Assembly: GCF_902493135.1 (NCBI RefSeq)
Contig: NZ_CABUOD010000024.1
Coordinates: 7,844-71,843, forward strand
Direction: 5' to 3'
Source of the DNA: an uncultured Parabacteroides sp.
GTDB taxonomy: Bacteria > Bacteroidota > Bacteroidia > Bacteroidales > Tannerellaceae
Length of the DNA stretch: 64,000 nt
The notes under the pieces are model-generated. The model saw nothing but the letters and a program-made list of their open reading frames with translations. It ran no database searches and was not told the DNA's origin. Shown one piece after another: positions 1 to 8,004 of this stretch. The position numbers and the translations under genes were made by a program. Each line of letters starts with the position of its first letter. Positions within the stretch are counted from its first letter, which is position 1.

Positions 1-422
1 AGATCATACATAAACCCGATATAACCATTCGGACGTTTACCCAGCAAATGCCCATTTATCCAAACCTCGCTATTTAAATAAATACCATCGAACAGAACCT
101 GTACCTTTTGCCCTTTCCACTCCGGCCGGTAAGTAAAAGATTTACGATACCAACCTATTCCGGCCGGTAAAAAACCACTTTGCCAATCCGTTCCATTCTC
201 CGTACGATCATACATTCCTTCTATGCTCCAATCATGAGGCAGATCAAGTGTTCTCCACAAAGAATCGTCATATTCCTTTGAGATTGCACTTTCACCGGCA
301 TCTCCCAAATAAAACTTCCAACCAATATCAATACAAATTCTTTCTGCAGCTACCCAGTGAGGAATAACGATCAAGAGAATAAAGTAACAACCGATTAATT
401 TCAATCTATTTACACTTTTCAT
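1..422 (-). CDS. Glycoside hydrolase family 2 protein, N-terminal part (cut by window edge)
   Basis: The gene starts at 422 and runs off the left edge, leaving about 140 residues. A hydrophobic signal peptide (about residues 8-26, ending near WVAA) is followed by a jelly-roll sugar-binding domain with the family signatures LPHDWSIEG (about 60), WYRKSF (about 91) and DGIYLNSEVWINGH (about 112). These are typical of Bacteroidota GH2 beta-galactosidase/beta-glucuronidase-like exo-enzymes. The catalytic domain lies outside the window, so substrate cannot be judged. It is the third gene after SusC and SusD on the minus strand and is probably the periplasmic enzyme of that PUL. A strong hairpin separates it from susD. 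Confidence 0.85.
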   Translation of the reverse strand, partial: MKSVNRLKLIGCYFILLIVIPHWVAAERICIDIGWKFYLGDAGESAISKEYDDSLWRTLDLPHDWSIEGMYDRTENGTDWQSGFLPAGIGWYRKSFTYRPEWKGQKVQVLFDGIYLNSEVWINGHLLGKRPNGYIGFMYD

Positions 423-460
423 CTTTTTACTTTTAACACATAATACTATAAAGACTAAAA

Positions 461-499
461 TAGCCGGCAATAATGATGTAGAATGATTATTACCGGCTA
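461..499 (-). terminator. Hairpin between susD and GH2 gene
   Basis: Inverted repeat of 14 bp with one wobble pair (arm 461-474 TAGCCGGCAATAAT, arm 486-499). On the minus strand it is followed by a T-rich stretch. It could act as a partial terminator that lowers enzyme expression relative to SusCD, or as an mRNA-stabilising hairpin. Confidence 0.6.
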
Positions 500-526
500 A
501 AAGATTAACATTCGACTTTTATTTTA

Positions 527-2077
527 TTACCAACCTTCATTAGGAGTACATAACGTATTTGTTTCCAGTTCCTTGGAAGGTATCGGATAATAATAATAAC
601 GATTTGTATTACCTACTTTTCCAGTTATCAACTGCTTATAACGCACCTCATTACAAGTCCTCATCCGTTCTTCCAGCAACCCCCAGCGGCGCAAATCGTA
701 AAAACGTTCTCCTTCCACGAAGAATTCGATGGCACGCTGGCGTTCCAAGTCGTTAAAAACAGCCTCGTATGTCTGTGCCCCGCTATATGGATTCAAATTG
801 GCACGTTCACGTATCTGGTTCAAGTAACTGATCGCAACCGATAAATCCTGTTTGCCACGCAGATAAGATTCTGCAAGTAACAATATCACATCTGCATAAC
901 GGACGGCACGTTCGTTGATACAAGACATGGGAGGTGAAGGTTCCGATTCCTGCGTGTTCCAATTCTGGTATTTCAAGATCCAAAACGTATTCCATCTGTC
1001 TTCTGCAAACCTTTCTCTAAACGGTTTTAAATAATAGGTACAACCTTCCCAGTCCCAAGCAACCGAAGTACGAGCACGATAATCAAAATTACCGTCTTTG
1101 TCTTTTTCTTCTAAGAAATAATCCATGATTTGCGGAGTAGGATTCGCCTCATACCAACCGCCGGCTTCCGGTGCCGCATACTCTTTTGGACGTGTATTGG
1201 TTTGCGTAGAATTGATGTTTTCTCCATCGCCCCAAATATCCGTTCCGCCAACCGGTTCCATGAGCAACTCAAAAATACTCTCGTCATTATTCTCATGCGT
1301 ATCATCAAAATTCCAAGCAAAATCATCGACCAAACGATAAGAATAAGGAGAATGAGTCAACGGTTCCAAAACATCAATCGCCTTATCGAACTGTTCTTCA
1401 TAGACATAAATTTTACCCAACATGGCATTAGCCGCACCTTTGGTAGGCTTACCCGCCACATCGTTTTTCACCGGCAGCAAAGACGCTGCCGTGATCAAAT
1501 CCTGTTCAGCCTGAGCCCATATCTCCGCCTGAGACGATTTTTCCAACGGGAACGTCGCTGGAGACTGTGATGCCGTCAAACGCAAAGGTGCATCCTTAAA
1601 CTCTTTTCCCAACTGGAACAGATAAAAACCACGGATAAAAAGACACTCTCCTTTCACCTTATTAATGAAATCGGTTGTAAAGTCACCCTGTTTCTCTTCT
1701 AATTTCTGCATGATGGAATTTGTCCGGTATAAAGCATTATAGAACTGGTAAAACATCCCTTGCGATAAAGAGTTGCCATTCGTATTGGTGAAATAACAAG
1801 CCTGAAAAACATCACTGATGTCATTTCTGAACTCCACCTCGTCAGCACGCGCAATACGCATCATGACACCGCGAGTACCATAATAACCTCCATTCAACGC
1901 ATTTTTAAGCGGAGTATAACAAGAGGTCAAGGCCAATTCAAAATCCGCTTCTGTTTTCCAGAAAGTATCTTCTGTCGCCTTATTCGGATTTACCTGTTCC
2001 AACTGCGAATCACAAGAAGAACAAAAAGTGACGAGTGCGACAGCACAAGCTATAAAATATAGATATATTCGTTTCAT
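527..2077 (-). CDS. SusD/RagB family nutrient-binding outer-membrane lipoprotein
   Basis: 516 residues, normal for the family. The N-terminus has a lipoprotein signal ending in a Cys near residue 22 (VTFCSSC), followed by the SusD motif NPNKATEDTFWKTEADFELAL. TPR-like helices include a RGFYLFQLG segment (about 150), and the C-terminal region has RYADVILLLAES, LNQIRERA and QRAIEFFVEGERFYDLRRWG, all standard SusD C-domain landmarks. It lies 13 bp downstream of its SusC partner. Together they would form a surface glycan capture and TonB-dependent import complex. The glycan is unknown; the family call is secure. Confidence 0.95.
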   Translation of the reverse strand: MKRIYLYFIACAVALVTFCSSCDSQLEQVNPNKATEDTFWKTEADFELALTSCYTPLKNALNGGYYGTRGVMMRIARADEVEFRNDISDVFQACYFTNTNGNSLSQGMFYQFYNALYRTNSIMQKLEEKQGDFTTDFINKVKGECLFIRGFYLFQLGKEFKDAPLRLTASQSPATFPLEKSSQAEIWAQAEQDLITAASLLPVKNDVAGKPTKGAANAMLGKIYVYEEQFDKAIDVLEPLTHSPYSYRLVDDFAWNFDDTHENNDESIFELLMEPVGGTDIWGDGENINSTQTNTRPKEYAAPEAGGWYEANPTPQIMDYFLEEKDKDGNFDYRARTSVAWDWEGCTYYLKPFRERFAEDRWNTFWILKYQNWNTQESEPSPPMSCINERAVRYADVILLLAESYLRGKQDLSVAISYLNQIRERANLNPYSGAQTYEAVFNDLERQRAIEFFVEGERFYDLRRWGLLEERMRTCNEVRYKQLITGKVGNTNRYYYYPIPSKELETNTLCTPNEGW

Positions 2078-2090
2078 ACTATTAGTTCAT

Positions 2091-5000
2091 TTAAAAAGTT
2101 ACGTTCAAACCCACCATAAATGTACGGTTGGAAGGATATATAAACTCATCGAAACCACGAGAATAAACATTGGAAGAGTTTACGTCCGGAGTATATCCCG
2201 AATACGAAGTGATCGTAAACAAGTTCTCCGCATTAAAATATACACGCGCTTTTTGAATAAGGCCATTGAATAACGCATTTGGGAATGTATAACCAAGCTG
2301 AACATTTCTCAAGCGGAAATAAGAGCCATTTTCCAAATAACGATCGGATTCCGGACGCGCATTTCTGTTAGGATCTGTCCAAATCAGACGCGGATGAGAC
2401 GCATTCTTGTTTTCCGGCGTCCAATAATCCAACGTACTGGCCAGATAGTTCGTTCCACGCGTCACATCATCCAATTGCAGACGGGTTGCATTATAGATCT
2501 TATTACCCGCCACACCTTGGAAACCGATCGAGAAGTCCACTTGCTTATAAGTCAAATTACCATTAATGGAATAGGTAAATTTAGGGAACGGACTACCACA
2601 ATAAACACGGTCTTCATCGTTGATCGTGCCGTCATTGTTCGTATCCTTAAAACGGATATCTCCCGGTTCAGCACTCGGTTGTATCAAGACTCCATCTTTT
2701 TGGTATGCTTGCACCTCTTCCGTGCTGTTGAAGTAACCGTCAACAGGGATCAACCAAAAACCGCCAATCGGATAACCAGCAAGCGTTTTACTCGTATAAG
2801 TACCACCATGTATCGTTCCACCGGTTATGGCTTGCGACTCGGCTCCCATTTCTACGACTTCATTCTTATTATACGTACCTAAGAAACTGACGCCATAAGA
2901 GAGATCCTTGTTCAACGATTCATTCCATCCGACATTGAATTCGATACCCTTGTTGCGGATTTTACCGGCATTACGGATCGGATCATTAGCTCCACCGGTC
3001 GAAATAGGAATCGGGACATTCAACAAGATATCTTTTGTGTTTTTCACATACCAGTCGGCGGTCAATGTCAAACGATTACGCAATGCCATAAAGTCGATAC
3101 CGACATTTGTCATAGCTGTTTCTTCCCATTTAATATCAGGATTGGCAAACGTCTTCGGAAAGGCCCCTTGGATCAGCCCGCTCTTTCCATCAGGATAGTT
3201 AATGCCGGTCGTTACGACCGAGACAAACTGGTAATTACTGATTTCCTGATTACCCAGCACACCATAGCCACCTCTCAATTTCAATTGATCCAACCAAGAA
3301 GCATTGTCCTTAACAAAGCTTTCTTCCGCAACATTCCAACCAGCCGATACCGACGGAAAATTACCATAACGATGGCTGGAACCGAACTTGGAAGAACCGT
3401 CACGACGGATAGTCGCCGTCAACAGATATTTATTTTTATAGGAATAAAAAGCACGCCCTAAAATAGAAGTCAACACACTGCGAGTGGAATTGCCGCTAAC
3501 AGCCAGTCCTTGTGCGGCAGCATCAATTTCCATAATACCGGCAGGCATACCTTGTCCTGAACCTTGCATATACCGATAACGGGAATCCTGATAGGTATAA
3601 CCAGCCAAAACAGATATTTTATGATCTCCAAACGTCCGGTCGAATGTCAATAAGTTTTCCACCAACACATTACGTGTACGGGTCTGCTGTTCTGTGACCT
3701 TCGTCAATCCATTCGTCGCCAATCCGAAATCATACACCCCATTATAATTATTGTATCGATAGAATTGGAAGTCCGGGGTCAAATTCAATTTATATTTCAA
3801 CCCCTTCATAAACTCTACCGAGACATAGGCATTGGCATAAATCTTGACATTTTCATTATAACGCTTCATCAAGTTGTCGTCCACCATGCCTAACGGATGC
3901 GTCAGATTCACAACGTCGCCATACAAAGCACCATACCCGCCTACGCGAGACGCATCGTATTGTTCCCATGTCGGAATCGCCTGTATCGTATGGCCGACCA
4001 TACCTCCGCGGACTTCCGAATGCAACGGATTGCTTTGATCGTAAGCCAAGACAACATTCGTTCCTGCCGAGAAAATGCCTTTTTTGAAATCTTGTTTGCT
4101 CTGTAAGGTATAACGCTGGTAGTTGGTTCCTTTCATGACTCCATCTTGATTCGTATAGCCGACACTGTTATAATACGTAGTATATTTCCCCCCTCCTTTT
4201 ACGGAAAGCGCATAATTCTGCATCAAAGCCGGTCCGAACATCAAATCCTGCCAATCGTTATCCGGTTTGGATGCCAGATCCTGCGCCATTTCAAGCGGAT
4301 TCAAACCTGCCGCTTTCCGGGAAATAGTCGAAACTTCCGCCCATCCGGCCGCATCCAACAAATCCAGATATTTTGAAGGTGCAGTGACACCGATATTTGC
4401 AGACAGGTCCACAATCGGTTTACCTTCCGTGTTTGCTCCCTCCTTAGTAGTCACAATGATTACACCGTTAGCCGCACGCGACCCATAAATAGCCGCCGAG
4501 GAAGCATCTTTCAGCACATCTATACTGGCGATATCGTTCGGATTGATATGATCGATTCCACTCATATACATACCGTCCACGATATATAAAGGAGACGAAT
4601 TGTTCAAGGTTCCGATACCACGAACCATAACACGGGTACTCCCCCCCGGTGCGCCTCCCTGTGATACGATATCCACACCAGCAATCTTTCCCTGCAAAGC
4701 CTGGCCTATAGTCGTATTGCTCTGCGTATTCAAATCATCCGTACTGATATTGGCAACCGAACCGGTCAAGTCGGCTTTCTTCTGCGTACCATACCCGATC
4801 ACGACCACTTCATCCAATGCTTTCGTATCTTCCAATAACACGACATTGATTGTTTTCTCGTTACCTACAATGATTTCCTTTGTCAGATAACCGATATAAG
4901 AAATATTCAATACCGATTTGGAATCGGCTTCAATAGAGAAATTACCGTCAAAATCGGTAACAGTCCCGTTCGTAGTTCCCTTTACAACAACATTCGCCCC

Positions 5001-5450
5001 GATAATCGGTTCCCCCATATTATCGACGATCCGACCTGTAACCGTTCGTGTTTGTTGTTCGACGGCAGCGACAGTATTCACTTCTTTCGCAGACAATACG
5101 ATATGCGTACCTTCCATCTCGTATTCGATACCAGCATTCTTGAACAGGTTATCCAATACCACTGAGACAGGTTTCGTTTTAGCCTTTACCGAAACTTTCC
5201 GGTTAACATCTATCTGATTATTATAGATAAACAAGTAATCTGTCTGGCTTTCAATCTCATCCAGAATCTTTTCTAACTGAGTATTGCTCTTGTTTATACT
5301 TACCCGGGCGTTCTGCGAATGCGAATTTTCAGCATACGAGCAGAATACACAGGCCCCCAAAAGGAATGTGGATATTCGCATAGTTCTCAAGATTTTTTTA
5401 CCTGACGGGGTTTTCGGATAATATCCCCCCGACAAAAAGTTTTTTTTCAT
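2091..5450 (-). CDS. SusC/RagA family TonB-dependent receptor with STN signalling domain
   Basis: 1,119 residues. Order: signal region (about 1-45), STN domain (about 50-120, NTQLEKILDEIESQTDYLF) of the kind that contacts a FecR anti-sigma factor, carboxypeptidase-like regulatory domain (about 137-215, VTGRIVDNMGEPIIGANVVV), TonB-box region (DEVVVIGYGTQKK), plug (LTGSVANI to GVIIVTTKEG) and a long beta barrel ending in TFMVGLNVTF with terminal Phe. The FecR gene is immediately upstream on the same strand, which fits trans-envelope induction: substrate binding signals through STN to FecR. The 191-bp leader contains a hairpin and a probable opposing small RNA. Confidence 0.95.
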   Translation of the reverse strand: MKKNFLSGGYYPKTPSGKKILRTMRISTFLLGACVFCSYAENSHSQNARVSINKSNTQLEKILDEIESQTDYLFIYNNQIDVNRKVSVKAKTKPVSVVLDNLFKNAGIEYEMEGTHIVLSAKEVNTVAAVEQQTRTVTGRIVDNMGEPIIGANVVVKGTTNGTVTDFDGNFSIEADSKSVLNISYIGYLTKEIIVGNEKTINVVLLEDTKALDEVVVIGYGTQKKADLTGSVANISTDDLNTQSNTTIGQALQGKIAGVDIVSQGGAPGGSTRVMVRGIGTLNNSSPLYIVDGMYMSGIDHINPNDIASIDVLKDASSAAIYGSRAANGVIIVTTKEGANTEGKPIVDLSANIGVTAPSKYLDLLDAAGWAEVSTISRKAAGLNPLEMAQDLASKPDNDWQDLMFGPALMQNYALSVKGGGKYTTYYNSVGYTNQDGVMKGTNYQRYTLQSKQDFKKGIFSAGTNVVLAYDQSNPLHSEVRGGMVGHTIQAIPTWEQYDASRVGGYGALYGDVVNLTHPLGMVDDNLMKRYNENVKIYANAYVSVEFMKGLKYKLNLTPDFQFYRYNNYNGVYDFGLATNGLTKVTEQQTRTRNVLVENLLTFDRTFGDHKISVLAGYTYQDSRYRYMQGSGQGMPAGIMEIDAAAQGLAVSGNSTRSVLTSILGRAFYSYKNKYLLTATIRRDGSSKFGSSHRYGNFPSVSAGWNVAEESFVKDNASWLDQLKLRGGYGVLGNQEISNYQFVSVVTTGINYPDGKSGLIQGAFPKTFANPDIKWEETAMTNVGIDFMALRNRLTLTADWYVKNTKDILLNVPIPISTGGANDPIRNAGKIRNKGIEFNVGWNESLNKDLSYGVSFLGTYNKNEVVEMGAESQAITGGTIHGGTYTSKTLAGYPIGGFWLIPVDGYFNSTEEVQAYQKDGVLIQPSAEPGDIRFKDTNNDGTINDEDRVYCGSPFPKFTYSINGNLTYKQVDFSIGFQGVAGNKIYNATRLQLDDVTRGTNYLASTLDYWTPENKNASHPRLIWTDPNRNARPESDRYLENGSYFRLRNVQLGYTFPNALFNGLIQKARVYFNAENLFTITSYSGYTPDVNSSNVYSRGFDEFIYPSNRTFMVGLNVTF

Positions 5451-5463
5451 ACCTTTGTAAATG

Positions 5464-5547
5464 ATTTGAAGTTAATACAATGAATTAAAAAAATTGTGTT
5501 GATTGGAATGCCGGTAAATGCCCCCCAGCGCTTGCCGGCATTTTTTG
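5464..5547 (+). ncRNA. Candidate antisense small RNA over the susC leader (DonS-like arrangement)
   Basis: On the plus strand a Bacteroidota -7 box TACCTTTG (5450-5457) overlaps the start codon of the opposite-strand susC. About 50 nt further on is a hairpin (arms 5508-5517 and 5532-5541, ATGCCGGTAA/TTGCCGGCAT) followed by TTTTT, a good intrinsic terminator in this direction. The implied transcript is about 80 nt and fully antisense to the susC 5' leader. Cis-antisense RNAs of this size (DonS and relatives) are known to repress ECF/FecR-controlled PULs in Bacteroides. No clear -33 box is visible. The RNA is an inference. Confidence 0.4.
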
Positions 5548-5641
5548 TTATTCCTTGTTTGTTTTCATGCCTCCTATTCTTTTATAAGGTTAATACTAAT
5601 TATCGTGTTTTTTATTTTTGTTCTTTATATATTACTCGTGT

Positions 5642-6595
5642 TTATCTGATATAAATAATCTGATTTTCATCATCCCGCTCATATTTGAAGCGTATATCCT
5701 TCTGCAAGACCCTCAACGCGTAGTCGATGCCGTCTGCTTGCCTGAACTTCCCCGTGAAGAAATATTTCAGTACCTTTTTATTCTCCACCACTATGCTGAC
5801 TCCGAAATATTTCTCCAGATCATTCATGATCGAGAGGAACGATCCGTTCCGGAAGCATATCAACCCTTCTTTCCAACGATAAGGGTTATAATCGTCGACC
5901 GGAATGACTTTCAGTCTGCCGTCCTTTTGCAGGCACGCCTTGCTGTCCGGTTTCAGCGTCAACGTATCTCCCAGACCGATCCGCGAAGCGACCCGCACGC
6001 TTCCTTCCATCAACGTGACCTCAAAATCGTCTTTGCCGGAATAGCCTTCCACGTTGAACTTTGTGCCCAATACTTCCATATTGCACTTGCCCGTTTCCAC
6101 GATAAAAGGCCTTTTCGTATCTTTGGCTACATCGAAATAGGCTTCCCCGTCGACCGTGACCCGGCGTACGGACTTGTCGAACACAGCCGGATAAACGATC
6201 TTCGTCCGGGCATTCAGCCAGACATTCGTCCCGTCTGCCAACGTGATGTTCACCCGTTGTCCGGCAGGAACATAAATGGACTGCATCGGCATTGCTCCGC
6301 CCTTATCCGAAACAAATTGATATAAGAAGCTAAGTCCCAATGTCACAGCGACAACTGCCGCGATCTTGATTAACTCAGTTCCGAGAGGATTCAGGCTCCA
6401 TGACTTGTTCCGTTTCTTCGCTTCGATCGTTTTTTCGTCACCAAGAAGCAACATCGAGTCGAATATCTTTCTCTCTTTCAAGAATTCGCGTCTGTTTTCC
6501 GGGGAATGTTCCATCCATTGCCGGATCCGGACTTCTTCTTCATAAGAAGCGGCTCCTTCAAAGAACTTATATAACGTTTCCCTGTCCATTTTCAT
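5642..6595 (-). CDS. FecR-family anti-sigma factor
   Basis: 317 residues. A cytoplasmic N-terminal region binds sigma, one TM helix lies at about 75-94, then comes the periplasmic FecR domain (about 110-215) with DGTNVWLNA, VDGEAYFDV and VLGTKFNVEGY, and a C-terminal STN-contacting/DUF4974 region (LEKYFGVSIVV, FTGKFRQADGIDYALRVL). It precedes the STN-containing susC on the same strand and should be its signalling partner. Oddly, no ECF sigma gene lies upstream on this strand; the nearest sigma gene is divergent and starts its own FecR-SusCD series. Confidence 0.92.
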   Translation of the reverse strand: MKMDRETLYKFFEGAASYEEEVRIRQWMEHSPENRREFLKERKIFDSMLLLGDEKTIEAKKRNKSWSLNPLGTELIKIAAVVAVTLGLSFLYQFVSDKGGAMPMQSIYVPAGQRVNITLADGTNVWLNARTKIVYPAVFDKSVRRVTVDGEAYFDVAKDTKRPFIVETGKCNMEVLGTKFNVEGYSGKDDFEVTLMEGSVRVASRIGLGDTLTLKPDSKACLQKDGRLKVIPVDDYNPYRWKEGLICFRNGSFLSIMNDLEKYFGVSIVVENKKVLKYFFTGKFRQADGIDYALRVLQKDIRFKYERDDENQIIYIR

Positions 6596-7048
6596 CTTTT
6601 TACTTACACTTACATAATACTAACAGTTCACAAATTTATATCCCTAGTTGAAAATGAAAAAAAATATTTTCTTTTTTTTATAACAAGTGTATGGCTTCCT
6701 CTGGGAATCCACTTTTCAGATGCTCATCGCTTCCCTAAAAGGTAGGCATCGGTTGCCCAATAGTGACTTGTACTGATCTACAGAGTTTCCAAGCTGTGTG
6801 AACTCTAATTAAATAAAATAACTAAGGGGAATTTAGGAAATAATCCAAGAAGATTTAAACCGGTAAAGGCTCCAAATATTCTGAACATCGACATCTTGGC
6901 TCATTCGGTAATCGTTACATGATCTCGATGTCGTTTAAGACATATAACCACTTCTTGTAGTCGCCGGTCCTGCTTCAAACCGAGCATCTCTACATTGCGG
7001 AAACTGATGATAAGATATTAGCTTGCTTCACTGCCGAAAATCTTTTTC
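6596..7048 (-). other. Non-coding gap upstream of fecR; possible decayed coding remnant
   Basis: No convincing ORF. The first 70 bp are A/T-rich and probably hold the fecR promoter. Between about 6930 and 7060 the plus strand reads briefly like protein (TEHLYIAETDDKILACFTAE) but is broken by a stop. It may be the remains of a regulator, loosely resembling a LytTR domain. This is a weak impression only. Confidence 0.3.
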
Positions 7049-7235
7049 CAGCCGTAATCCGAGAAGGGAAACAAAAGTCTCCGCAGTTGAAACTTTAGTT
7101 TCAAGGCGCGAAACTAAAGTTTCGATCGGTGAAACAAAAGTTTCCTCCGATGAAACTAAAGTTTCCCTCAAGTGAAACTAAAGTTTCAAGGTGAGCGACT
7201 ACATGAAACTTTAGTTTCAAACTTTTTTTCGGCTG
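7049..7235. repeat. Phased palindrome array 1: 14-bp units GAAACTTTAGTTTC, 21-bp pitch
   Basis: Seven 14-bp units start at 7068 (degenerate), 7089, 7110, 7131, 7152, 7174 and 7205. The first four steps are exactly 21 bp, then 22 and 31. Units are GAAACTTTAGTTTC or GAAACTAAAGTTTC with single changes in two. A short closing inverted repeat flanks the array (CAGCCG 7049-7054, CGGCTG 7230-7235). It lies between the divergent fecR and ECF sigma genes. Because the palindromes sit on the same DNA face two helical turns apart, it could bind a protein cooperatively, or fold into serial hairpins in RNA. Confidence 0.85.
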
Positions 7236-7328
7236 AAACTATTGGGGATATTTTAAAATTACTCTCCAGGAAGATTCCGAAGCACTGAATGAAGTTGTGG
7301 CGAACTTCCGTTATTCTGATAAAAATAT

Positions 7329-7336
7329 TATATTTG
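7329..7336 (+). promoter_or_regulatory. -7 box TATATTTG of the ECF sigma gene
   Basis: A perfect TAnnTTTG box ends 18 bp before the ATG at 7355. No TTTG -33 box is seen at the usual distance. Its position implies a very short leader and rules out translation from an upstream in-frame ATG at 7289. Confidence 0.6.
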
Positions 7337-7354
7337 CGACCATACAACACAATT

Positions 7355-7939
7355 ATGCAGGAAGATGAAAGCAAAATAAAATGGAGTCAGTTCTTAGCCG
7401 GTGATAATGAAGCTTATTGTTGGATATATAAAGTCTACATACAAATGCTGTTCCGTTACGGGCAGCGCTTTACTTCCGATACGGAGCTTATAAAAGATTG
7501 CATCCAGGATGTCTTTACCGGATTATACAAAAACAGGAAGCAACTGGTCACACCCAAAAATATAAAAGTCTACCTGCTTGTCTCCCTCAAGAACAGCCTG
7601 ATCAATGCACTTTACCGGGAAGACCGCTACACGCCTTACGATCATGAAACCGTTTCCTTTACCCTCGGACTGACGGTCGAAGAACAATATGTCACGGACG
7701 AACAGTACACCAACCAGCAAAAAAAGATACAGGAAATCCTGAACGTACTGACTCCGCGTCAAAAAGAGATTATCTACTACCGCTATATCCAAGAACTTAG
7801 CTTCGATGAAATCTGCATCATGATGGACATGAATTACCAATCCGCACAAAACCTGATCCAGCGCTCCTTGAAGAAGATCCGCGACACATACGGGCCGATG
7901 GAAGTATTCCTCCTGCTCCTATCCGTTTCCGTCCAGTAA
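7355..7939 (+). CDS. ECF-type RNA polymerase sigma factor (PUL regulator)
   Basis: 194 residues from the ATG at 7355 (MQEDESKIKW). An in-frame ATG at 7289 is rejected because it precedes the -7 box. Region 2 spans about 8-75 (YKVYIQMLFRYGQRF, LIKDCIQDVFTGLYKN) and region 4 about 120-185 (LTPRQKEIIYYRYIQELSFDEICIMMD with an HTH, then NLIQRSLKKIRD). It is followed by fecR, susC and susD on the same strand, the normal order for a trans-envelope PUL switch in which FecR releases this sigma to transcribe susC. The C-terminus has an extra short hydrophobic tail (VFLLLLSVSVQ). Confidence 0.92.
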   Translation: MQEDESKIKWSQFLAGDNEAYCWIYKVYIQMLFRYGQRFTSDTELIKDCIQDVFTGLYKNRKQLVTPKNIKVYLLVSLKNSLINALYREDRYTPYDHETVSFTLGLTVEEQYVTDEQYTNQQKKIQEILNVLTPRQKEIIYYRYIQELSFDEICIMMDMNYQSAQNLIQRSLKKIRDTYGPMEVFLLLLSVSVQ

Positions 7940-8004
7940 GAAAAATAAAAAAAATCCACTTCCGGTGAGTATAAAAAGGAAACAGCCTTGTCCTTTATAT
8001 AATA

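Noticed and set aside
7049..7235. CRISPR array
   Set aside because: Units are 14 bp palindromes with 7-bp spacers that are too short, and no cas genes are present. The same holds for the other three arrays.
7289..7354. 22 extra N-terminal codons of the ECF sigma factor
   Set aside because: The TATATTTG -7 box at 7329-7336 lies inside this stretch, and sigma homologues start at the later Met.
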